DNA of 64,000 nt from Numidum massiliense (GTDB lineage: Bacteria > Bacillota > Bacilli > Thermoactinomycetales > Novibacillaceae), in assembly GCF_001375555.1 (NCBI RefSeq), contig NZ_CTDZ01000009.1:2473758-2537757 (forward strand), in the 5' to 3' direction. How positions within the stretch are numbered: position 1 is the first letter of the stretch; the number at the start of each line of letters is the position of its first letter. The notes under the pieces are model-generated. The model was not told the DNA's origin. It did no database searches and saw nothing but the letters and a program-made list of their open reading frames with translations. Positions 35,344-43,686 of the stretch are shown here, piece after piece. Position numbers and translations under genes: made by a program.

Positions 35344-36399
35344 TTATACGAGGTGCGTCACCCACTGAACGACTAACCCGGTAATCATCCCGATAAAAGG
35401 ATCGGTAATCGCCGTGACTGTCATCGTCACAGCGCCGACGACACTTCCGCCCGCGTCCGCACCGCCGAGTGCCTCTGCCGCGTTGCCGGGTACGGTGACG
35501 ATCGCCCCGAGGACGAACAAAAAGCCCGCAATCGACTCACTCGGAATAAAGCGCCCAATCTTCGGCAACCACCCTGCCCACAATATAACGACAAACATGA
35601 GCATCATGAGGATGCCGGACCAAACGGGGTGCGGGGCACTCGCGGTCGCGGAAATAATCGCTTCGACCGGTCCACCGCCGAACAGCGAAGACGCCATGTC
35701 GGCGAGGCCGCTAATGACCGACAAGTGATCGACGTTAACGCCTTGCTTAGCGAGGTCGCCGGTGATGCCTCCGAAAGCGATGTTGGCTCCAATATTGAGC
35801 GTAACCATCGCCAGCGCTCCGCGTATAACCGTCGCATTGACGAGGGGCTTATGCAACACAAACTTCTCCTTAACGACCGGACGTGCCGCGCGCTCCTTTT
35901 TTTGCAATAGATATATCCCACTCGACAAAAAGACGGAAAAAGTTATAGCGTACACGAGATCTTTCGTCGCCATGTACGTCACAAAACTGATCGCGATCGA
36001 ACTAAATCCGACCAGTTTATTGTTCTTAGCCATATCGAGCGATACTTTCGCCAAAATAATCCCAACGCCGGCCATCATCCCACTCGTAATGACCGAGCCA
36101 ATCCCCTCGATAATTTTTTGCAAAAGCCCGAACATCCCGATGACGACCATCATGAGAGCCCCGAAAAAAATCATCGACAGCCGTTCCCGAATGTTTTTAC
36201 CCATCGTCCCAGCTAACGTAATCGTCTCCGCCTGGAACGAAATCGGCACGACCGAGCCGGCGAAGGCGTTGCCGACCGCTCCCGTTAAAAAGGCGAGTGC
36301 CGTCGGTACCGAAGCAAAGCCGAAAGCTAAAGCGAGTAAGCCTTGCGGCAGTCCGTTTAATACCCCGCTCAAAGCTGCAAGTATGTCTTTGATGTCCAT
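35344..36399 (-). CDS. Nucleobase permease (NCS2-like)
   Basis: 351 residues with about ten membrane helices; QAETITLAGTMGKNIRER and GGGPVEAIISATASAPHP resemble core segments of NCS2/AzgA purine permeases. It is some 80 residues shorter than PbuG or PbuX, beginning directly with NGLPQGLLALAFGFASVPTAL. GAGGAG precedes ATG 36399. The purine riboswitch upstream and the phosphoribosyltransferase downstream support base uptake coupled to salvage. I cannot name the base. Confidence 0.78.
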   Translation of the reverse strand: MDIKDILAALSGVLNGLPQGLLALAFGFASVPTALAFLTGAVGNAFAGSVVPISFQAETITLAGTMGKNIRERLSMIFFGALMMVVIGMFGLLQKIIEGIGSVITSGMMAGVGIILAKVSLDMAKNNKLVGFSSIAISFVTYMATKDLVYAITFSVFLSSGIYLLQKKERAARPVVKEKFVLHKPLVNATVIRGALAMVTLNIGANIAFGGITGDLAKQGVNVDHLSVISGLADMASSLFGGGPVEAIISATASAPHPVWSGILMMLMFVVILWAGWLPKIGRFIPSESIAGFLFVLGAIVTVPGNAAEALGGADAGGSVVGAVTMTVTAITDPFIGMITGLVVQWVTHLV

Positions 36400-36450
36400 C
36401 TGTCTCTCTCCTCGCTGTCTGTCAGCTTATGTTTATAGGCATAAAAAAGA

Positions 36451-36506
36451 ATAAAAAATGCACAAAGCCCGGCAATCTCCACGGGAGACTACCAGATTTT
36501 GTGCAT
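36451..36506 (-). terminator. Purine-riboswitch terminator
   Basis: ATGCACAAA pairs with TTTGTGCAT around an inner GGTAGTCTCC/GGAGATTGCC stem; TTTTTTATT follows on the minus strand. It lies between the aptamer and the permease start. Confidence 0.85.
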
Positions 36507-36523
36507 ACAAAACCTGCGCGATC

Positions 36524-36594
36524 TCGCCATAGGAGGATAATTTCCGGTTATCCTGTAGAAACTCCCGAACCGTATTTCCGGGATTATACAGCGA
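36524..36594 (-). promoter_or_regulatory. Purine riboswitch, guanine/hypoxanthine type
   Basis: On the minus strand: TATAATCCCGGAAATACGGTTCGGG, GTTTCTAC, then GGATAACCGGAAATTATCC (P3 with its loop) and CCTATGG. P1 is TCGC with GCGA. The nucleotide at the base-reading position of the CCTATG segment is C, as in guanine-type aptamers; adenine types have T there. Confidence 0.92.
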
Positions 36595-36606
36595 ACATTC
36601 AATGAT

Positions 36607-36635
36607 AGATTAACATATTTAGCGGTTCATAGCAA
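36607..36635 (-). promoter_or_regulatory. Putative promoter of the purine-riboswitch transcript
   Basis: -35 TTGCTA (36630-36635), 17-nt spacer, -10 TAATCT (36607-36612). Confidence 0.6.
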
Positions 36636-36637
36636 GC

Positions 36638-36682
36638 AAAAGGCGAACATTACTCCTTAAAAAACAAAGGAAGATTCGCCTT
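36638..36682 (-). terminator. Terminator after mutY
   Basis: AAGGCGAA pairs with TTCGCCTT around an inner CTTCCTT/AAGGAG stem on the minus strand; TTTT follows. Confidence 0.75.
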
Positions 36683-36727
36683 AGTAGCGTATCGCTCTAT
36701 ACATCTACTTTGTGCGGAAGTGTAGGG

Positions 36728-37996
36728 TTAGATCTCGCACAACTCGCGCACCTTGTGAAACACCTTCGGAAACGCGTAATCGTCTAGCGCATCGAGGGCA
36801 ACAAAGCGGTACTCTGGTGGCAGGATCCTTTCAGCAGTACCGTCACTATGCGAAGCATCATGAACCGCATCGTCACAGCTGCTCCGATCCGTCGTGCCAG
36901 CATCACCAACATCACCAACATAGCTAACATAGTCGGCACCACCAGTATCACTTGCACCAATCACATCATCGGCAACACCTGCATCACTCGCATCAATTAC
37001 ATCACTTGCCCCGCCTTCACCACCGCGTTTATGCGCCGTGCCTGATCGCACCGAGCCTGTTACGACCGTCACTTCCCATTTCACGTGGCTAAACACGTGT
37101 GTCACCTGTCCACGCGGCCCATTCCAATCAATGTCGTATCCGGGGACGGACAGCGAACGTTCCGTACTGTCCCAAGTCGGAAATTCCCACATCCCCGCTA
37201 GGAGCCCGTTCTGAGGCCGCCTACGTAACAGCACGCGCTCCCCATCACTTAAAACTGCACAAAAAAGGGCGATGCTCTCGACTTTGCCCCGCTTCTTTTT
37301 TCGCGGTAACTGTTCGTGTACACCGCGTAGACGCGCGCGGCACTGCTCGCGCAGCGGACAGTGCAAACAAGCGGGGTTACGCGGTGTACAGACGAGCGCA
37401 CCCAACTCGATCAGCCCTTCGTTGAAGTTCGCGGCATCGTCTACCGGAATGAGGTGGCGGACGAGTGCCGCAAATTTTGTGCGCGTCGCCGCGCGCGCAA
37501 TGTCGTCCGGCAAACAAAACAGCCGCGCGATGACGCGCAGCACATTTCCGTCCACCGCGGGCTCCGCCTTCCCGTAGGCAAAACTTAAAATCGCCCCCGC
37601 CGTGTACGGGCCAACTCCCTTTAGTCGCGATATGCCCTCTACGTCGTCGGGAACGTTCCCCCCGTATTCGGCGACGACTTCTTTTACGGCACTATGTAAA
37701 TTGCGGGCGCGGGAATAGTAGCCGAGACCTTCCCACGCCTTGATCACCTCTTCTTCCGCTGCCGCAGCTAAAGCGTGCGCCGTCGGGAACTTTTCCATAA
37801 AGTTGTTAAAGTAAGGAATGACACTGTCCACTTGCGTCTGTTGCAACATAATTTCCGACACCCATACTTTGTACGGATTGCGATCGCGGCGCCACGGTAA
37901 ATCGCGGCCATTCTCGGCAAACCACGTGAGTAAGTTGTCCTGAATCTCGCGCACGAGACGCTCGTCTAACCGATCGCCAGGCTGTCTAGACTGCAT
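36728..37996 (-). CDS. mutY: Adenine DNA glycosylase MutY with low-complexity insert
   Basis: 422 residues. The helix-hairpin-helix LKGVGPYTAGA and catalytic Asp region AVDGNVLRV are followed by the Fe-S cysteines of CTPRNPACLHCPLREQC, then a NUDIX-like domain (about 230-422) that recognises 8-oxoguanine. It removes adenine mispaired with 8-oxoG. AAGGAG precedes ATG 37996. Residues about 315-388 of the NUDIX-like part are an Asp/Gly/Ala/Val/Ser-rich low-complexity segment (units like GASD, DAGVADD) with no counterpart in normal MutY; the domain resumes at PPEYRFVALDAL. Confidence 0.93.
   Translation of the reverse strand: MQSRQPGDRLDERLVREIQDNLLTWFAENGRDLPWRRDRNPYKVWVSEIMLQQTQVDSVIPYFNNFMEKFPTAHALAAAAEEEVIKAWEGLGYYSRARNLHSAVKEVVAEYGGNVPDDVEGISRLKGVGPYTAGAILSFAYGKAEPAVDGNVLRVIARLFCLPDDIARAATRTKFAALVRHLIPVDDAANFNEGLIELGALVCTPRNPACLHCPLREQCRARLRGVHEQLPRKKKRGKVESIALFCAVLSDGERVLLRRRPQNGLLAGMWEFPTWDSTERSLSVPGYDIDWNGPRGQVTHVFSHVKWEVTVVTGSVRSGTAHKRGGEGGASDVIDASDAGVADDVIGASDTGGADYVSYVGDVGDAGTTDRSSCDDAVHDASHSDGTAERILPPEYRFVALDALDDYAFPKVFHKVRELCEI
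36832..37051. repeat. Degenerate in-frame repeat inside mutY
   Basis: The plus strand reads as irregular copies of CATCACCAACATC, CACCAGTATCACTTG and similar 12-18 bp units. It encodes the low-complexity insert of MutY. Confidence 0.6.
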
Positions 37997-38055
37997 ACAT
38001 CTTCTCCTTCTGTTTAAACACTCTCGCTACAGGTGAACACTACGCGTACGCCCGC

Positions 38056-39417
38056 TTACGGATAATTCGGCGCCTCGTCGGTTCCCTCTTTTTTCTCCTT
38101 CTCGGAAATCGGCACGAGTTTTAAATGGTATTCGTCACCGTTGCGTTTGACGACAATCATTTTGTCTGCCTTGTTTGAAACAAAAAAGCTCATCAACTCG
38201 TCCTCAGATTCATACACAATTTTTTCTTCTAAGCCAGCACTTAGGCGCCGCACGTCGCGACTACCGAGTACCCAGGTGCTGCCGCCGCTGAAGGAAATAA
38301 AAGGATTCCCCTCTGTTCGCGCGTACGTGTACACATCGAACACTTTCGTTTTCTGCGTCGAAATGTCGAGCACCTTTAACAAACCGTTAGCCGTGTAAGC
38401 AAAAAACTGCCGCCCCGGGCTAAAGACCATGTCCGCGATACTCGATGGCCGCAAATTTTGTTCGTTTTCGATGTGGTGAAATCCCCCGCCCGGGTCCATA
38501 ATGTGCACTTTCTCATAGTAGACACTGTCGCTGTTCACAACGCCAGTTAGGAAAGCAAAATAACGTCCACTTTGGTCCCATACGACGTCGTCAAAAATAA
38601 CAGTGTTCTCCTTGTCCTGTTTCTGATCCTCCGCCGCTTGCACCGCTTCCTCGGGATACAAACTTTCTTTCTCGTCAACTGTCAAATCGTACGCCACGAG
38701 TGAATGACCGTACGTCTGTTTTATATTTTTAGGTAGCGGTTTGGCTTGTTGATCTTTTAAAATGGCGACGAGTTCATCGCGCGCCGGAGACCAATAGCCT
38801 CTCCCGCCTTTAAAATCTAACACTTTCTTTTTACTCGAAAGCTGATATACGTCCGACCCGCGCACCATGACATAATGTCCGCTCGGCGACCACGCGACAT
38901 CCTCGAGCGGCATCTCCCCAGAAAAACTCGCCAGCACGAGCTGTTCCTGCCGCTGTAAGTCGTAAATGTACAATTCGCCGTGCGCACCATTCCCAGCCCA
39001 ATACGCGAGCCACTGCTTATTCGGCGAGACAGAGAACTGCAACGAGTGGGCGCTAGGCAAGGAAAACAGCTGCTTCGTCTGTCCATCGCCGTCGGTCAAA
39101 ACGAGGCGGTCGTTCGTTTCGTCCGTCTCAACTGCAACCGTTCCGTAACCTTCAATATATTCGCGTCGCTCGTCGTCCTCCCACTTGCGTGAAAGAGGGT
39201 AACGCCTTAATGTTTCCTTGTTAATGTCATAAATATAAAGGGATTCCTTTTTCCTTTTTTTCCCTTCAAAAATGAGGCGATTGTCCGTAAAACTGAGCAC
39301 ATTTATTTCAGAAAAGTCCGCTTCCGTCGTCAGTTGTTCATCGCTTCCGCCGCCAAAGAGCGCACACCCGCTCAACAACAGCGCTAATAAAACTAACGTA
39401 ACGCTTTTATATCTCAT
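38056..39417 (-). CDS. Lipoprotein with TolB/WD40-like beta-propeller
   Basis: 453 residues. Signal peptide ending in lipobox LLSGC (Cys 18), then repeating blades of about 45 residues with patterns such as LQFSVSPNKQWLAYWAG, VAWSPSGHYVMVRGS and MVFSPGRQFFAYTANG, typical of TolB-like propellers. It should be anchored outside the membrane; function unknown. AAAGGGTG precedes ATG 39417 by 6 nt. Confidence 0.75.
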   Translation of the reverse strand: MRYKSVTLVLLALLLSGCALFGGGSDEQLTTEADFSEINVLSFTDNRLIFEGKKRKKESLYIYDINKETLRRYPLSRKWEDDERREYIEGYGTVAVETDETNDRLVLTDGDGQTKQLFSLPSAHSLQFSVSPNKQWLAYWAGNGAHGELYIYDLQRQEQLVLASFSGEMPLEDVAWSPSGHYVMVRGSDVYQLSSKKKVLDFKGGRGYWSPARDELVAILKDQQAKPLPKNIKQTYGHSLVAYDLTVDEKESLYPEEAVQAAEDQKQDKENTVIFDDVVWDQSGRYFAFLTGVVNSDSVYYEKVHIMDPGGGFHHIENEQNLRPSSIADMVFSPGRQFFAYTANGLLKVLDISTQKTKVFDVYTYARTEGNPFISFSGGSTWVLGSRDVRRLSAGLEEKIVYESEDELMSFFVSNKADKMIVVKRNGDEYHLKLVPISEKEKKEGTDEAPNYP

Positions 39418-39591
39418 TTACGACACCCTTTACACTCACTTAACGGAATTACAAAAACGGGTGATACGCCCTGCTACTAGTGTAGCAGATGGAGGGAAAA
39501 TATGAACAGAGAGAACAGAGAAAAAATGTTGCTAACGCCCGCCGTTCATTTATAATAAAAAAACGACAACCTAGTTGGAGTGACGCGTTTT

Positions 39592-40500
39592 ATGGAAGAA
39601 TTTGTTACATCGTTACAAAAATATTTCATGGAAAATGAGATCGTCGTCAAATACGTCCTTCCCGCGATTGCGCCCGCTGTTAAAATCGCTCTTATCATCG
39701 TCGGCTCGTTCCTCATTTTGCGCTACAGCGGTGCATTCGTCGACCGGTTATTTAAACTGCGCAGCATTGACGAGAAAAAGTCGGAAACGTTGGCCAAACT
39801 CCTACGATCCGTCATTTATTACGCGGTCTACTTCGTAGCTGCCTTGACGATCTTAATCAATCTTGGAATCGACCTCATGCCGCTGTTAGCTGGCGCTGGC
39901 ATCGTCGGCCTCGCTGTCGGCTTTGGCGCCCAAAACTTAGTACGCGACATCATAACCGGTTTTTTTCTCATCTTTGAAGGGCAACTACACGTCGGAGACT
40001 TCGTCGAAGTGAATGGGACAATTAGCGGCACCGTCGAGGAGATCGGCTTGCGCATTACGAAAATACGCGAATGGAACCAACGGTTACACTATATTTCCAA
40101 CGGAGAAATCTCGCGCATCACGAACTATAACCGCGAGCAAATGCGTCCAATCGTCACTGTCGCCGTCCCGTTCGAAGCCGACCAAGAAAAAGTCGAACGC
40201 GTCTTAGAGCAAACTTGCCGCAGTGTCTACGATGCACACACGCCGTTCTTCCTCGAAGAGCCATCGATTTACGGTGTGACCGAGCTCGCGACGGACGGTG
40301 TGCATTACACGATTATCGCCTTAACGGTGCCGGAACAATTTTGGTTTATCGAGCGCGAATTGCGTAAGACGATCATCGATAAATTTCAAACAGCAGGTAT
40401 AGAAATTTCGTATCCACGCCGAGTCGTTTATACACCGCGGACGGAAAACGGCACGACGGACGAGGACGCGCATTATTCAGCGTTCACAGAACGGCAGTAG
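39592..40500 (+). CDS. MscS-family mechanosensitive channel
   Basis: About 302 residues: three membrane helices, the pore-lining third helix AGAGIVGLAVGFGAQNLVRDI, then the beta domain (GDFVEVNGTISGTVEEIGLR) and a cytoplasmic alpha/beta domain. Similar to B. subtilis YkuT in size. It opens under membrane tension on hypo-osmotic shock. ATG 39592 is taken as start with GGAGTGA 8-11 nt upstream; the GTG at 39580 overlaps that site. Confidence 0.92.
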   Translation: MEEFVTSLQKYFMENEIVVKYVLPAIAPAVKIALIIVGSFLILRYSGAFVDRLFKLRSIDEKKSETLAKLLRSVIYYAVYFVAALTILINLGIDLMPLLAGAGIVGLAVGFGAQNLVRDIITGFFLIFEGQLHVGDFVEVNGTISGTVEEIGLRITKIREWNQRLHYISNGEISRITNYNREQMRPIVTVAVPFEADQEKVERVLEQTCRSVYDAHTPFFLEEPSIYGVTELATDGVHYTIIALTVPEQFWFIERELRKTIIDKFQTAGIEISYPRRVVYTPRTENGTTDEDAHYSAFTERQ

Positions 40501-40589
40501 GCGCATGCGCAATGCGCGAACGCCCGTCGTCAATTGCAAGACCCGTTGCCTGCGCCGTCAAGTCGCACGACAACGCCCCAATACGTTCC

Positions 40590-40623
40590 ACGGCCAAAAG
40601 GACCTCGCACCGGGGGCTTTTTG
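40590..40623 (+). terminator. Possible terminator after the MscS gene
   Basis: AAAAGGACCTCGCACCGGGGGCTTTTT can fold into an imperfect GC-rich stem ending in five T; the outer GGCCAAAA/TTTTTGGCC extends it. Orientation and efficiency are uncertain. Confidence 0.4.
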
Positions 40624-40713
40624 GCCTCTCGCCGAGAGTATTGTTCTCATCGCGAAATGACTTCACGACACATACTTATTATGTTGAGACAGCGCGACAC
40701 AACACACCGGTCG

Positions 40714-40857
40714 TCACACGACTGCTTCGATCACGACTGCCACAACGACGACGATGCCGGTCGAGAGGACGCTCCACAGGCCGATCCTCTTCATATCGGT
40801 CATAAGCGTCTTGTTCTCATCCGGTTGATATTTTTCTCTCCGTTTTTGTTTAGCCAC
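40714..40857 (-). CDS. Small single-span membrane protein (47 residues)
   Basis: GTG 40857 follows GGGGTGA by about 6 nt. The peptide has a charged start (AKQKRREKYQPDENK), then one hydrophobic helix (LSTGIVVVVAVVIEAVV) and stops directly after it. It is the only support for a gene in 40501-41100. I recognise no family; the membrane segment and ribosome site make it a likely real small protein. Confidence 0.6.
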   Translation of the reverse strand: MAKQKRREKYQPDENKTLMTDMKRIGLWSVLSTGIVVVVAVVIEAVV

Positions 40858-41114
40858 CGCATTCACCCCGCTTTACCGCTCAACAGCCAGCTATTGCATA
40901 TTGCACCTACACCCATTATAGCGGAAATTGCAGCATATCCCAAAAAAAATGTCCGCTAAAGCCTAACAATTGCCGAGCTCGGCGTAAATACATTATTAAA
41001 AAAGGGTACCGGCAACTTCACACGAACAGCTGCCTTTTTCGTACACTGTTAGTGTACCCGTTATGATACTCTTTGTGATTTACACGTGGAAACGCTGCTC
41101 TCCACTCATCCTCT

Positions 41115-41155
41115 CCATTGCAAACCTATCCATTGCAAACCTATCCATCGCAAAA
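41115..41155. repeat. 15-bp tandem duplication
   Basis: CCATTGCAAACCTAT occurs twice in succession (41115-41129, 41130-41144), followed by a partial third copy, CCATCGCAAAA. Confidence 0.85.
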
Positions 41156-41223
41156 AAGAAGCGACGTTCATATCGGTACGCCAGCAATCGTTAAAGCACT
41201 CTCACGAAGGGTGGAATCATCGC

Positions 41224-41445
41224 GTGTTGTTTAAGCGGACGGTCTTACTTCATCGGTCTTACGGTACGCCGCGCGTCGTCTATCGGTTGCAAAAAGAGCT
41301 AGAGTACCATAATATTCGCTCGTCAGTGAAGCTAACGAAGCAGAAGAAAATGACGTATTACGAACTGCGCGTTCACCGCCATCACGCTGCCAAAGCGCGA
41401 CACGTCCTGCAGAACTTTAAAGTCCGCCTCGAAAAAGGTGTGTAG
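41224..41445 (+). CDS. Small hypothetical protein upstream of hemE
   Basis: About 73 residues from GTG 41224, which has AAGGGTGG 9 nt upstream; a longer frame back to 41086 would run through the tandem repeat. Predicted order strand-helix-strand-strand-helix (RTVLLHRSYGT, VVYRLQKELEYHNI, SVKLTKQ, TYYELRVHRHH, AAKARHVLQNF) recalls small DUF2007-like proteins, but the match is only by eye. Very basic (many Arg, Lys, His). It lies 173 nt before hemE on the same strand. Confidence 0.5.
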   Translation: MLFKRTVLLHRSYGTPRVVYRLQKELEYHNIRSSVKLTKQKKMTYYELRVHRHHAAKARHVLQNFKVRLEKGV

Positions 41446-41618
41446 GACGTGTGAGACGCACGCCAATAGCGTCGATTTTATGACACTTGTTCATTCCCAC
41501 TATATATTTCACTTCAATAAGGATATGGTATAAAGTATGTCATATAACGTTTACCAACGGCCTTTTTACAAGTATATATTTTCGTATGATAAGTTGTTGA
41601 GAAAGGTGTGTCAGCTAC

Positions 41619-42656
41619 ATGAGTAGGCAATCGTTTAACGATACATTTTTGCGGGCGTGCCGCAAAGAACCGACAGACTACGTACCGGTGTGGTACATGC
41701 GGCAAGCTGGCCGCTACCAGCCAGAGTACCGCAAGATTCGCGAGCAATACTCTTTTTTTGAACTTAACGCCAATCCGGAAGTGTGCGCGGAAGTGACGCG
41801 GTTGCCCGTCGAACAATTAGGTGTCGATGCGGCCATTTTGTTCGCAGACATTATGACACCGCTTCAACCGATCGGCGTTGACGTCGACATCGAATCCGGC
41901 ATCGGCCCCGTCATCGCCAACCCGGTGCGCAGCATCGGCGATGTCGAACGCCTCGGTGAACTCGACCCAGAAACGCACGTCCCGTACATTATGGAATCGA
42001 TAAAAATATTACGCGAACAACTGAGTGTACCGCTCATCGGCTTTGCCGGCGCACCGTTTACGTTAGCGAGTTACTTAATCGAAGGCGGGCCGTCGAAAAA
42101 CTATCATCGCACGAAAGCGTTCATGTACGCCGAGCCGAAAGCGTGGCAAGCGTTAATGGACAAGCTGGCGCGCCTTACGGTGACGTATTTGAACGCGCAA
42201 ATTGACGCTGGAGCACAGGCGATCCAAGTGTTCGACTCGTGGGTAGGGGCGCTTAACGCGCAAGACTACCGCACGTACATCGCACCAGTTATGCAGCGTA
42301 TTTTTACCGCACTTAAGCCGTCGGGCGTGCCGTTAATATATTTCGGGGTCGCTGCAGGCCACTTGTTGGAAGAGTGGAACGAACTGCCAGTCGACGTCGT
42401 CGGTCTCGATTGGCGCACGACAATTAGCGACGCGCGGGCGCGCGAAGTAGACAAAGTCATTCAAGGAAACTTCGATCCGTCCCTATTACTTGCGCCGTGG
42501 GAAATGATCGAGGCGCGGGCCAAAGCGATCCTCGACGAAGGGATGGCGCAGCCGGGGTACATTTTCAATCTCGGACACGGCTTGTTTCCTGAGGTCGACG
42601 TGAAAACTGTCCAAAAACTAACCTCTTTTGTACATAATTATACGAAGAAAGCGTAA
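41619..42656 (+). CDS. hemE: Uroporphyrinogen decarboxylase
   Basis: 345 residues with the N-terminal signature [15 protein letters not shown] and active-site regions [26 protein letters not shown] and [11 protein letters not shown]. It makes coproporphyrinogen III from uroporphyrinogen III in haem synthesis. AAAGGTG lies 10 nt before ATG 41619. First gene of hemE-hemH-hemY, the order common in Bacillus. Confidence 0.96.
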   Translation: MSRQSFNDTFLRACRKEPTDYVPVWYMRQAGRYQPEYRKIREQYSFFELNANPEVCAEVTRLPVEQLGVDAAILFADIMTPLQPIGVDVDIESGIGPVIANPVRSIGDVERLGELDPETHVPYIMESIKILREQLSVPLIGFAGAPFTLASYLIEGGPSKNYHRTKAFMYAEPKAWQALMDKLARLTVTYLNAQIDAGAQAIQVFDSWVGALNAQDYRTYIAPVMQRIFTALKPSGVPLIYFGVAAGHLLEEWNELPVDVVGLDWRTTISDARAREVDKVIQGNFDPSLLLAPWEMIEARAKAILDEGMAQPGYIFNLGHGLFPEVDVKTVQKLTSFVHNYTKKA

Positions 42657-42676
42657 ACGCGAGGTGGAAGGAAACG

Positions 42677-43615
42677 ATGGCAACAGAAACAATCGGACTT
42701 CTCGTGATGGCTTACGGAACCCCGCGCCGTCCGGAAGATATTGAACCGTACTATACACATATTCGGCGCGGCAAACGGCCACCGGAAGAGCAACTGCAAG
42801 ATTTAAAAAACCGCTACGAAGCGATCGGCGGTATCTCCCCGCTCGCCCGCATTACGGAACAACAAGCGAGTGCTTTAGAACAGGCGCTCAACGATCGTTT
42901 TCCGGACAAAACGTTTAAGAGCTACTTGGGGCTGAAGCATATCGACCCATTTATCGAAGATGCGGTGAGCGACATGCACCGCGACGGCATCGAAAAAGCA
43001 GTGAGCCTTGTCCTCGCGCCGCACTATTCGACGTTTAGCGTCAAATCGTACAACGGGCGCGCCCACGATATCGCCCAAAAACTTGGCGGACCGACGATCG
43101 CCTCTGTGGAAAGTTGGTATGCCGAACCAAAATTTATCGCTTACTGGGCGGACCAGTTGCGAGAGACGTTTTCTGTGATCCCTAAGGCTGAACAGGAAAA
43201 AACAGTCGTCATTTTCTCCGCCCACAGCTTGCCGGAAAAAATATTGCAAGTAGGCGACCCGTACGCCGAGCAACTTGAGGAAACAGCGCGCCTCATCGCC
43301 GAAGCTGCCGGAATTAAACAGTATGCGATCGGCTGGCAAAGCGAAGGCAATACACCTGAAAAATGGCTCGGACCAGATGTGCAAGATTTAACGCGGGAGC
43401 TACACGTGCAAAAAGGTTATACGTCGTTCGTGTACTGCCCCGTCGGTTTTGTCGCCGACCACTTAGAAGTGTTGTACGACAACGATGTCGAATGTCGCGC
43501 GGTGACAGACGAACTAGGCGCCACCTATTATCGGCCGGCGATGCCGAACGCAAGCGCCGCTTTTATCGACTGCCTCGCCGATGTCGTGGCGAAAAAGCTA
43601 CCGCTGTTAGAGTAG
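42677..43615 (+). CDS. hemH: Coproporphyrin ferrochelatase (HemH/CpfC)
   Basis: 312 residues. Starts with [27 protein letters not shown]; the metal-site His is in [10 protein letters not shown], and the C-terminal [19 protein letters not shown] holds the second conserved His/Glu region. In Firmicutes the enzyme inserts iron into coproporphyrin III rather than protoporphyrin. It starts 20 nt after hemE with GGTGGAAGG upstream, in the same operon. The last enzyme of the branch, HemQ/ChdC, is not in the window. Confidence 0.95.
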   Translation: MATETIGLLVMAYGTPRRPEDIEPYYTHIRRGKRPPEEQLQDLKNRYEAIGGISPLARITEQQASALEQALNDRFPDKTFKSYLGLKHIDPFIEDAVSDMHRDGIEKAVSLVLAPHYSTFSVKSYNGRAHDIAQKLGGPTIASVESWYAEPKFIAYWADQLRETFSVIPKAEQEKTVVIFSAHSLPEKILQVGDPYAEQLEETARLIAEAAGIKQYAIGWQSEGNTPEKWLGPDVQDLTRELHVQKGYTSFVYCPVGFVADHLEVLYDNDVECRAVTDELGATYYRPAMPNASAAFIDCLADVVAKKLPLLE

Positions 43616-43686
43616 TAAGGTATTGGACCGATAAAGCCGAATACACAGAGGACTCGCGTAAAGTGATAACAAGTAAGGGGATAGCG

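Noticed and set aside
43363-43686. Longer N-terminus for HemY
   Set aside because: The extra 108 codons lie inside hemH in another frame; ATG 43687 has a ribosome site and gives the normal FAD-binding start.
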